Position numbers and translations under genes: made by a program. The notes below the pieces were generated by a model, which worked only from the letters and a program-made list of their open reading frames with translations, was not told where the DNA came from and ran no database searches. DNA of 64,000 bases from Arthonia radiata (lineage: Eukaryota; Ascomycota; Arthoniomycetes; Arthoniales; Arthoniaceae). Location of the stretch: positions 310,001 through 374,000 of the forward strand of contig PSQN01000011.1 in NCBI GenBank assembly GCA_002989075.1. Direction: 5' to 3'. Shown piece after piece: positions 33,997 to 45,200 of the stretch (position 1 is its first letter; each line of letters begins with the position of its first letter).

Positions 33997-35559
33997 CTTG
34001 GTATTTTAGTGTCCCATTTGTTAAACGTGATTTGACTTTCCACTTGTAACTTACCTTGACGAAATTGATTCGAGTGATACTCCGCCAGGGTACATATGTA
34101 CTGAATCGACCACGGGTCGCCTGATACTTGTTTTTCACCGATTTGATCAGCTCTAGATCTGAATGATCTCGCTCAACTTCCTCATGCACGACTTCGCGCG
34201 CATATTCACGGAAGCGAAAGCAAAGCAGTAGCCACTCTGGTTCGGAAAGTCGAAATTCCCGAGCTTCAGGCTTCGCAATACCCGAGCGGCCAAGTAACTT
34301 GCTATCTGGCAAAGGGGACGAAAGATGTTTTGGCGTCGATGTCTGTGCCCTATTAGAGACACTCTCATGGTTTGAATGAGTAGATTGTCGATCCCCTCCG
34401 TCAATAGGCTCTTCTAGATTGCTTCCTGAACATTGCGTTCCTTGTATGCATGCTTTGTAGCCCGAGCGAAGCAAGGTTCTTAGCGTTTTAGCGGCTGTAT
34501 CACTCTCTGAGCGATCGTAAACTACTGCGAAAGTTTCTCCACAGGTCTAGTAGTAAGTAGTTTAGAATTTAGACCGCGAAACTGGAAATTGGTACTTACA
34601 CATGTCCACTTGACTCCAATTTGGTTGGGTTTCAAAGGAGCGTCGCATTGGGCGAGATTGAAACCTGCCATGACTATGCTGTTCATAGAAAGCTTGCCGA
34701 CCTTTCTAATTGCGGATCTGACCAAATTGAGCCAGGCTAAAGGCGTTTGAAAAACTTGCTGCATATTCCAAAGTAATCCTAACGTCCAGCTTCTGCTGCT
34801 ATAGTCAGCGTGCGGTGCGTTGTCTGCGCGATGGCTCCCAGGGTGGACAAAACTCTTCAATGTCTCCTTCAAATGCGCGTAAGCTGCACTGTCGAGCATG
34901 AATTGTTTAACAGCTTGTAGATGGAGAAATTCCTCCTGCTGGCTGTCCTGCGAGCTGGACTCTGAAGAGGCTAGAGAAGCAGAGCTATGTTGATACAATG
35001 CTCCACTTATGTGAGCACTCTTTGGCAGAGAAGGATCGCCTGCAGTCTCTCCAGTACTTTGTACCAAGAGCCGTTCCATATTAGCTTCGGTAAGACGATC
35101 TTGTTGCAGGCTAGCCATGGTTCCTGGATCATCATTTAGCGGTCTCTCTTCCCCTTCCAGGCGGGCCTCAGTCGTGCTCGCCAGGTGATGGGCCCGAGAA
35201 CGGATCAATGCTGAAACCGCCTTTTTATTTGGTGTATCTGCTTCCTTCCGCAAGTGAGCGCCAAAATTCTTGAGAAGGCGGCGGTAGTTACTGATGAACC
35301 TAATGGGCCCAATGCTTGCATCCTGCATTGCATCATTGCACAGCGCGTACAGCTCCGGGTCTTGTAAAAGGAATGCTACCAGCTGCTCGAGTGCTATTGA
35401 TAGGTCTGCAAAAGATGATGCGCTGGTGCTCACCACAGATGCTTCAGAAAAATTTTCCGAGACGATGGAAGGAGGTGGTCCAGAGGTGTTTGAACATGTT
35501 TCGTCATCGAAACTGTGCTGCTGCCCAACCCCTTGCGTAAGCACAAGTCGACTCTTGGC

Positions 35560-35815
35560 CATATTTGCCGGTGCAAGTTCATGCTGCGATGCGAGTCGGC
35601 TAGGATGAGTCTCGGGCAGCGTCTGCTTCCTGATTGCGACGACCTGCTCGAGTATCTCTGCTGCTCGCTTGTTGTCGCCGTTCGCCATGCATGCCCGTGC
35701 GAGCTCATGCTGCGACGCCAGCCGGCTAGGATGAGTCTCGGGCAGCGTCTGCTCCCCGATCGCGACAACATGTCCAAAGAGCTTTACGGCCGATTCCGAT
35801 TGACCTGCTCGAAGA
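35560..35815 (-). repeat. Two near-identical 126-bp TPR units
   Basis: Two 42-codon units inside the receptor share long identical stretches (GGATGAGTCTCGGGCAGCG on the plus strand at about 35,605 and 35,730). Each encodes VVAI.(E/K)QTLPETHPSRLASQHELA. High identity between units is typical of the recently duplicated sensor repeats of fungal NLRs. A third unit begins and breaks off after HELA, where the C-terminal module starts. Confidence 0.8.
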
Positions 35816-37330
35816 TCTTGTAGGCCTTCGAGCAGGTCGAGCTCCTGAGAGGCCCCGCTACTGCCGAAACGCTCCGCTTTTAGCATTTGTCGTACTTTAC
35901 GAACAAGTCCTTGCTGAGTGTCTAAGTCTTCGAAACCAATAAACATAGTCTATGACAGCTGATATAGAATGAGTGCAGTGTCGTTATTTTGGTCGCCGTA
36001 ATAACTAATTTCTCGTACAAATCGTCCACAACTTCGTACATGAGGAAGGACCAATGGTAGATGCGCCCAGTAGCCGCGAGCGTCTCGTGAGGCTAGCGCC
36101 AGCGTAGAAGCTGTTTGTATCTAATGTTGCCTACGCTCATCTTCGGTCTAGCGCTCACAAGCCTATGTATGAACTAACGAGTGCAGCGAAAATCGGCACG
36201 CTTCTCCGGAGTCTTCGAGAGTAATTAGTGATAGGCTAGCGAGTCTAAGACAAGCTCGCCGTCGCCGCGACTCGAGCCGAGCCACAGCCACGGGTGCACT
36301 GCTTTCCTGGAGAAATGCCGGTAGGTTCTCTGCTATCGACTCTGATAGGCGTAGAGTTTGTAGTCGTTTATCGTTTACTCTTGGCTCCCTGATAGACTGT
36401 GCATATGCCCATGCATCCTTAAGATCTGCTCTGAATGATTGGCAAAGTGCATAAAAGCCAGCAGGCAAAGAAGGTGCAGTGCGTCTTTGTCTTCGAGCTT
36501 TTCTAACTGCCTTAGCAGCTCGGCCGACACCTCGAACGTCGCATACACACTTTTATAGATCGAAACGCGCTGCTTCGAATACAGTTCCAGCATTGCTCGC
36601 TTCCGTCGCTCGAAGAGTGCCGGGTACGCACTAAGCGCGACCATCTTCGTACTGCGGATATATGCCCCGGCTTGAATAATGGCTAATGTGTGCCGGTCTA
36701 AGAGGCTGACAATCGCATCCGCGGCTGTATATTCGGTCTGGCACCGAGCGTTTGGGATGCCACTTGTCTAGAGCAATAGCTGCCGCGCCTCTAGAGGCTC
36801 AAGCAGCGTAAAGGCCTCATAACCGACGGTTTAATACACGTCTGCTAGGTTAAGATCGCGAGTTGTGAATAGTACACATTCATAGCGACAGGGTAGGAAA
36901 ATAGGAAGAGTAATCTTGTCCGTTGTTGTCGGCATTATCAATGATCAGTAACCAAGGCCAACGCTGGCGAGCCAGAGAGCTCGTGATGTTCTCCAGAGTC
37001 GGTTCCACAAGGCTAAGCTGCTTCGCGATGCTGCTGTAGCTTTGCTTAACAGACACTGCGCTATGCAGGTCCAACCAGAACACCCCCCAAAATCTGCCGA
37101 AGTGATTAGATAAGAGATGAGTTGCGTTAACGAGAGCAGTCTAACTTGTCACGGCTGTCCTCTGCAAATCGGATGCAGACTTCACTCTTGCCACTTCCGC
37201 CCATACCACTGATAGCTATGCATCGCTGCTGTGATCTGGCGTCGTTGTCAGGGTTTCTCGGGTCTAGCTTGCTTGTCATCCGTGCAAGGATGTCTTTTCG
37301 ACCGATGAAATTATGACGGCTTTAACGAGG

Positions 37331-39164
37331 AACTGTCCAGGGGAGTTCCTGCTCTTGCTGCGAAGGAATGTTGCTTAGAGGATGTCGTTAGTGCTAGGCG
37401 GAGAAAGTCGAAGGGTGGATCTAACCGCAGTAGTAGTGCCGGTCTCCGACTTGCATCTGGGCGTGTTCTCCTAAGCGAAAGTGATCTGCTCTATGTCCGT
37501 ACCCATGACTGTGTGCTGCCATTGCGAATCTGTAGCGACGATCCTGGCGCAATTAAAACTAAGATGTGCTGGACGGCTTGCCAGATGTCGTCGCCAGATG
37601 TCACGCTCGTCGAGACGCTCTCGAGTCTGAGCGATCTGCGTAAGTGCTCCGTGGAGTTGAATGTCGACGAGCATGCAAGCGCAGCACTCTTCGCTGTGTG
37701 CGCGCACACGAGGCTGAATGCTGTACGCTGGGAAAAGCAACTTCAGCCTCACCGCGCCTTGTCAGCACATGATTCTCATTGGTGCGATAGTAATAAGGTA
37801 TATGGCTTTTATTACATTCCGACTAACATTGTAGGAAGGTAGGTACATGAGGATGAGACGGAAGATATGAGTGCGTCCATCACGTGACCCCAATATATGC
37901 CTATTCAGGCAATTCTCCACCAGGCATCCCGTGTCTTGGCATGGCCATCTGGACTGGGCGATCCTGCACACAACACTTATTTTGCGCGACATAGCGGCGC
38001 TTAGCCGTTCTGTATAGCTATGTCTTGAAAGCTAGCGGGTTGCCCCGCAACCCCCTCAGAGCCGCATCGACTATATCAACGACCACTGTATTTATCGCAT
38101 TGAGCACCTGCGTCAAACTCTGTGCTCTTCCTCGTATCATGTTCTTACCAGCAGCTTTTTGGGAACAGTCAATCTTTCCCCTCCAGGCCTTGCGTTTTGT
38201 TCCCATTGTCACTTGTCTCACATGCCCGTATCCGCGTTACACTGCTTCTATACAAACGCTTGCGTTACAGCACGGTGCCCTGCTTATGTGTTTGAATACC
38301 TTATTGATTGGTAGACTTTTGCCGTCATGCTTAGTTTCGCTTGCTATCGAGAGTGCTTCTTAAGTCACAGTGTTTGGCACTCTACAGAATCTGCGTAATG
38401 GGGTGCGCAAAAGTGGATGTCCCGGGTATTTAGCTCGAAAATCGAGCCGAACGAACGTGCAGCAATCCGAGAAGGCAAACAAATATCCCATGTCGGTGCC
38501 TCTTCATCGTCCTAACTCCTAGCTGGTGGCAGATTATGCCGATGTCAGGCTCACCGTCTCAATGTCGGTAAGAGCAATGTTTGCTTTCGGTCAAGATCGC
38601 ACAGCATGAATCTCCTCCAATGACTCCTATCTAGTACCTATGCTCTTGGGATCCACTCTTCTTGCCGACACGGCGAGCTACTAGGTCAACTAATCTCTAG
38701 CGCAGAGTCCTTCGACCGACGCCAGGACCGCAACAACGGCTTAATATTCTACAATCCAATACGTTGGCCTTTCTCCGAGATTGTCGCGTGGCGAAGAGGA
38801 CACTGGCTCTAGCGAACATAAAGCGGCGCTGGCGCACTTTAATCAAGAGGTCGCACCGGCCCATATAGTCGCCTGGACATGTTATCCTAGACATGCTCCG
38901 AGCTGGACTTGACGTACTTTCCTGGCTCCATCAGGATCACAAGAAAACTTATATTGTCCATACTGTCGTCTCCTTCCCCGCTCTGGCCAGGCGTTCGTGC
39001 AGTGTCTTTATTCGGCACCGTACATTAGGGTTAAATCCTGTGTTACCGTAGGCCACGAGACATGTGAGATGCAGGGTCGGTAGACGTCACCCTGGTAAGC
39101 AACGAGTTGTGGCAAGCTCAGCGTTTGTTTGCTCGTTTGTTTGCTCGCTCGACAGGACTGCTTT
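37331..39164. other. Intergenic; possible decayed 5' end of the receptor gene
   Basis: Minus-strand frames at 37,471-37,752 (with QLHGALTQIAQTRERLDERD) may be remnants of the receptor's N-terminal domain, but I cannot identify one. Short frames at 37,762-38,363 on both strands lack similarity or gene structure. The upstream region and promoter of the large plus-strand gene must lie here. Confidence 0.4.
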
Positions 39165-39253
39165 TACTTCCTTTCCATTTCCCCCCCACTTACCATTCCT
39201 TTGCCATCATCCTCCTTGCTCCATTTTTCCCCTCCTCACAGACTGTCAGCACT
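39165..39253 (+). promoter_or_regulatory. CT-rich leader upstream of the DUF3638 gene
   Basis: A pyrimidine-dominated stretch (runs such as TTTCCCCCCCACTT and TTTTTCCCCTCCTCAC) ends 5-10 bp before the ATG at 39,254. Such CT blocks mark transcription starts and leaders in filamentous fungi. No TATA box was seen close by. Confidence 0.5.
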
Positions 39254-42200
39254 ATGCCTGACTGCGCACCTTCGGCTGACGCTCTCCAATATATCTATCA
39301 CCATGTGTTTTTCCCTCCTAAGGTGCCCCAGCAGGATGATTCATCAATGCGCAATGACGAGTGTCTGCTCAATCTTCTCATAGAGGCCCTAGTCTCCTTT
39401 CAGGACAGCCTGGAGGGTCCTGACAAGCGAGCTTGTCAAGTCGCAACGGACATGCTCCGAGATCACCGAGACCTCCTAGACGATGGCGGTGGGATCTCTA
39501 GCCAGAAGCTCGCGTTGCGATTGAGCCACTTGAAGCCCCAGGGTGTGTCTTTTTGTCACTTCTGAAGCACTGCTCACATGAACTGGCTAACGGTGAGAAC
39601 CAGACTGCCTCGGCCTGCACGTCAGAGCTCAGAATGCGGGCGTTGTTGTTCAACGTCACCCGGACAGAACCATCTTTCACTTGTTCGAAGTCGCCCCAAC
39701 GTCCCAATCCGTGACGGCAACCCAGGGCCGCCTCCGCCGTTGCATCCCAGACGCGGCTCTTGCCATAGGTAACGACCGCCTTGGAGATCCCCACTTTGCC
39801 GGCGCCGTTGCAGTCTTCTTGGCTTCTCTGGACCAAGACACGCCGGATGAAGTCAAGCCCAAGTCGCCAAAAGTAGGCCGGACATTTATCGAGACCAGGG
39901 ACACAGTCGACCCACGACTCATCACGGAAATGTTCAGAGAAGTGCTCCACGGCCTGGGCCAATGTGTGGAAGGGCAACGCTTCTACAAGCATACGCGCGA
40001 CGAGATACATTGGAAGAATGCACTCAATCCATGGCGCAGATCGCCGTCCTGGTTGTTCCTTCGCGTGGCTATGCGATTCAGCCTGAACACTGCTGATGAG
40101 CAAGGCAGCAGTGAGGCCCGGTATAAGCAGATGATGCTGTACGTGCTGTCTTACTTTGCTAATCTAGCGTTACGTCAAAAATTTAATGCTGACTCGCTGT
40201 TCACAATGGCTATGAAAGTAAACAAACGAGCGCTCAAATTAGAGCTTGTCGACTATCCCATCTGGCTTCGCACAGTTCACAGTACGATCAGCGACATCCA
40301 AAATGATCTCACGGGCCGTTGGCAGTCGATAGAGACGCGCTCCCTCCTCCCGTCACTCGTCTTGGAATCGCCATCACGGTCAACGCGCGCTGCTGACACC
40401 TCACTCAAATGTGCGGAGCTTCAAGCGTATCTAGACTTTATCCGTTCCGACATCAAAGCTGCCGCTGGCCCAAGCAAGGTAGCCGACTTCGCTGCCTTGC
40501 GCTTCGAGAACTCACCCAACCGTCTCCCGGACACCTGCCGACTGCGAGACGCAGGTTCGGATCACGCTAAACGTCTGTTGCTTTATGACTTCGAGCTATG
40601 GGTCCGCGACAGCATAGGAGAATGGCTCAATGCTTGCTTGACCGATTCTAATGTGCACAGCAGTCTTGCGGAGGCAATCCGGAGCTACGCCACGACCGCT
40701 ATGTCTGTCTACTCTGGCTCGCCTGAAGACATGTCTATCATGATCTTGATTACGGTCGAGTTGTGGATCGCGCTTGACAAAGTCATTTTGAGTCACCTGC
40801 CTCTCCTTGGCGACTATCTGCCAGAGCTCCACGAAGGCTTGTTTGATCCGCTTCTGGTGAAAACGAAAGCCGAAATAGAGAGATTGTTTTGCGCTGAGGA
40901 GTACCTCAATACGAGACGATCCGCCGCGAAGAAGACGAGCCCAAGAGTTCTCGAGTCCTTCGCTGAGGCCGAAGGTATTGCCGTCAGGTACTATCAGGAG
41001 TCTACAGTGCACCAAGCGTTGATGCAAGACATCAAGAGGGAAGCTGCAGCCGAGCGAACTGAGAAACTGCAGGAATATCAAGCCAAAGCCGAGCGACACG
41101 CCGATCTTATACGCCGGATCAATTCGATGTCCTGCGATGAAGAGACAATCGAGGACGATGATGGAATCCCATACTCCGCCCACGCCGAGTGGTGCGGCCG
41201 ATGTTCTCTACAGAATCAAGCTCATAACATCAGTATCGCGCAGCTTGAAGAACCACTTCCAGCCAAGCAACGGGAACAGCAGGCCGTCGTCTTCGAGCTT
41301 GCACCCCCTTCTCTAATCCGAACGTGGAGGGACACGACCTTCTTCCTCCTTACAGAGGTGTATGCGAAACCACCGACCAGACGTGACGGTGGCGAGATGA
41401 GACCACTATCGTCCTACGACGCGTTGAAACGCTTCGTCCAGGGCGGCGTTGGCGCTCTAACGCTCGCCTCGTCTGTCAAACCTTTCGCCGTCACCCACTA
41501 CCGCAAGCCTGTCCATGTCAAGAGCGTTTCTCCGAGCAGCCTCGTTGTCCCCAATGCCATGCAGTACGCGATGCACGACTCTTCCACTCACCAATGGATC
41601 GCCTCGGCTCGTCCCGAACACGATGTGGATCTGAAATGCACTCTGACTCTTCCGCCGGGGCCATATGGCGAGCTGCAATATGCAGTACAGGGAATCACGC
41701 ACACGTCTAACGAGGTCATCGCCAAACAAGACAGCGCTCCGGCTCAGCTGAGTCTGCATGAGTACTGTTCGTTTGGTACCTTGCGGTCGGGTCATCGACT
41801 ACAGTGGCGCAACATCTTGCGAGAACTTGTGAATGGAGACTTGGACTTTGCTCGCTTCGAAGTTAATCTCCTCGCCAGCCAGGCCGCCTGGCAAGCAGGC
41901 CCTAGTGCCAAACCCGCTCACGCGCGCGAGAGCCATGTTGATTTGCAGGACACTCACTTCGCCACTCGTCTGCTTCAAGCGATCGATGATGCGCTGTCGA
42001 GAATTGAAGGCAACTGGCATAACGCTGCAGCGCTGCTTACGCTTGTTGTCCTAACCAGCAAGGTCCTGTCGCATTCACAGCCGGATGCCAAGCGCGATAA
42101 AGCGCTCGCACTCCTCACGAAAGCTCGTCATATCGCAGTCGAATGGGTCCGTCAAGTCAAAAACGCGGACGACAGCGAGGCGACGGGACGCGTCCGGACA

Positions 42201-45200
42201 GAAATGCGGGCTCATGTGCTTGAGATCACTTTGGTCTGTCACTTGACCTTTGCCGTGGACGAAAACTTGCTAGAAGCTGTCGCGGGCGGAGACGAGGACA
42301 TTACTATTATATCTGAGTGCCTGGTTACTATTGATGAGTACCGCAACACTCCTCGGGCGTGCGACTCGGCTCGGCTGGCGCTCCTTCTTGACCGGTCGAT
42401 GCGTTTGAGTCATCTCCTGGAGCCTATTCTGCGACACAAGATACTCCGGAATCCTACGGGGCTTGACAAAACATTGCAGAAGTTTTGGTCTGGCTTTCGT
42501 CGAGGGGCAGCCTGGACCGTGGGGGAGGGTTGCTACGAGCGATATCTTTCCGTGATAACGAGTGAAGGCTCTCAGCAAGACCCTACGACCGTCCAGTTCG
42601 ACCTATTGTCAGGCCGATTACTTGTAAACGGACACCGCCTGTCCAGGTTGCCGGACGCATGCGAACAGCACCCTACTTTTGTCCGAATCCTTGGGACGAC
42701 AGTCATCAACGTCTTCCCGTCCACAGGGAGTGGGATGGCTTACCAGTCGCGGCATGAGTACTCAGGCTTCGTGCTTCATTTCGGAATGACTGATGCGGGT
42801 GGTCTTATTATCAGGGCCACGAATCGGTCCGTTACCTACGAATTGATTCCTCCGGACGTCCTCGAAGGCACCTTCCCGACCGCATTCACCCGCGACTACG
42901 CGCATTGGCTGAACCTCGAGAGCAATCGGATCCAGTGGCGGCACTTAAAAACGGCTTTGGATCCATCCTGCACGGTCTGGCAACTCGAATTCAGCCAAGT
43001 CGGCGACGCTTGCCTCACGACCGGGTCTTTCAAGCTTATCGACCCCTACTCCGCAACAGCCCGCTTCATCTACCAGCACTTAGACCCAGTAGAGACGCCA
43101 GAGCACACCCATATTGTCTGGGACGAGAGTTCAGATGAACTGACGATTGAACTCCCCCGACTGGCTCTAGACTTTCACGTCGCAGCGGATTCAAAAAGAC
43201 TCGTCTCGCGCCAGTTTCGTGATATGCACATCGACGAGGACCGCAGCCTCGGAACTTTGACTGGCCTGCAAAGCCGTCTCATTTTGCGACGACGAAGTGA
43301 CGAACACGCCCGAGTTCTCATTATACCACGCGGATCCGTCGACGTACAAAGTCATGCGGACCACGTGAGCGTCAGAATCAGCAGCCCCATTACAGCCACT
43401 CACGTTCGATACCACGCATACGAGATCGACGATGTTCTCCGTCGTTTGATCGACGACGATTCGCTTGCAAGCAAGCTCTACCGCTGCTTTCTCCATGCGG
43501 TCACCTCCTATTGTCTGCCCGACAGTTTCATCGGCAAGACAGGCACTGAAGAGGCCCTTGACATTATTACAAGCGCTGCCGTAATGTCTTTCCAGAACCT
43601 CACCGCAGATGAGATGGAGCTCTTGCAAGATATTGAGCGATGCTCCCCTCGTCGTAGATACTATCCTGATCACCTGAAGGTAATGCAAGACGTAGCTTGG
43701 TCGCGGCTTCCTCCTCTGTCACAGCACCCATCCTTTGCGAGACACGTGAGATGCATCATCGACTACGCAAAATCCATGGATGTCTTTCGCCAGGATCCTC
43801 TTACAGCGCCTGACTTTACAGCTTGCGAGCCGGTTGATCTACTTCGTAAAGCAGAGATTCGAGACTCTCAGCTCCGAGCGCTTGAGTATGGAGCCAAGAG
43901 TCACACGGCAGAACGGGACGCCACTTACCAGGGAAGAACCCCCTTCCGAAGGGCTGAACGTCTTTCTCAGGTCTTTCATACGACACAGCTCGTAGATGAG
44001 TGGACTTCGCAGCTCGCAGTTAGCCCTAACCTCCTCGCTCAAATGGAATGCCTGAACGACATTCTGCCCAATCGTAGTAGTGCCTTAAAGTTGGGATATG
44101 ACGAGAAGTGGCTACAGTGGGACGAGTGTAGACTCGGTCAGGACTGGTGTCGCCTCACAGAGATCATGTCCGAGGCTTGTCATGTTTCTGACAAGTACGA
44201 GGTTCTTTTCACCCTCGCGACCATGGCCTATTCTCAAGACGCAAAAGATGAGCTGATCGAGACGCTTCTTGCTTTCGCGACGTTCGACAGCCTTCGGGGA
44301 ACACCATTACACTGCCTGCAAGCATTGCAACTTCAGCACGGGTACCGTATTGCAGACTCGACCCTTGTAGCCATTGTTAACAGCTTCTCGAGACCATTCG
44401 GCCAATCCCCAGACTCCCGGCTCCCCAAAAGCGCTAGAGAGACGAACAATCAGTGGAAAGCTAGGAGAAATAATTCTTTCAGCGCTAATAAAGACAGGCA
44501 TGTTGAACAGCTCGTCAGCTTACTAACATCGCAGTGGATGAGTAGCAAGAGCCTCTCGAGACACGTCACAGGACACGACGACTACATCCGAGTATGGGGA
44601 GCCATTGCTGCCTGTGAAGCCCAGTTTCGATCGTGGGACAGCAACGACGCATTCCGAAACCACGTCCTGCGAGTGCAGGAGCATCTGGACGATCTTGCGC
44701 CTCGGCCGCGTTCCTGTCCACGAACAGACATCTCTCCCTTAGAGTACGCCCGCCCATCAAGGAGGACATGCTTGAGTTTGGAAGAGGTCTTGCTCAAGCA
44801 GAGCCCGCAGCTTCCTCTCAACGACTGTTGCAAGGAGCTCCAAGAAGTTGGATTGCAGTTAGAAGAGACAACCGCAAACAGCGCCGAATACACCAAACTT
44901 GAGTACTTGCTCGCTGATCTCGCTGGGCAGGATGCGTACAGCTCTTACGAGCAATCCTATGTGCAGTCCCTGCAGGAAAGCCTTGAAAGCCTTCGATCTC
45001 GATCGGGCGTGCGGGCGGCCGCATTTCCGCAGCAGCTTCGTGACGATGCAAGAGTCCTCCGTGACGGCGTTGGTAACCTCCTTCGTACAAGGTCGGAACG
45101 AGTTGAGCGAAATTACGAATGTTTGTGCACTCACCTGACCGATCGCGCCCCCGACACACGAATCCCGCCCCATGCAGTAGCATGTTCTCTTCGACTCTCA

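Larger units (their letters stand above)
33277..37330 (-). pseudogene. NB-ARC/TPR fungal NLR with C-terminal transmembrane module, broken
   Basis: Read on the minus strand. FIGRKDILARM (37,277-37,312) opens the NB-ARC. The P-loop GMGGSGKSE lies at 37,180-37,215. A 52-bp intron (37,094-37,145) joins DK to FWGVFWLDLHS. Walker B (LLIIDNADN) is near 36,950. The following ARC and winged-helix part is damaged: a frameshift near 36,895, a TAA at 36,831-36,833, a TAG at 36,768-36,770, a second frameshift near 36,435, and TAGs at 36,163, 36,148, 36,121 and 35,950. From 35,946 the frame is open for 474 codons: two 42-residue TPR units (EQTLPETHPSRLASQHELA) run into a region (ALEQLVAFLLQDPELYALC) continuing over introns at about 34,522-34,599 and 33,997-34,054 to two C-terminal hydrophobic segments. 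NB-ARC/TPR proteins act as immune or incompatibility receptors. As it stands it cannot make a full receptor; a truncated product from 35,946 is possible. Confidence 0.8.

Noticed and set aside
35294-35823. Plus-strand open frames of 74-104 codons
   Set aside because: They are shadows of the TPR/C-terminal coding region on the minus strand. Their repeats come from the TPR units.
38018-38363. Open frames on both strands upstream of the large gene
   Set aside because: No family similarity, no Kozak ATG for the plus frame (it starts at TTG), no intron pattern. Treated as intergenic.
40596-41183. 195-codon minus-strand open frame, and others of 100-165 codons opposite the large gene
   Set aside because: They lie wholly inside the DUF3638 coding sequence, and their translations show no domain. 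They are normal antisense openings in GC-balanced coding DNA.
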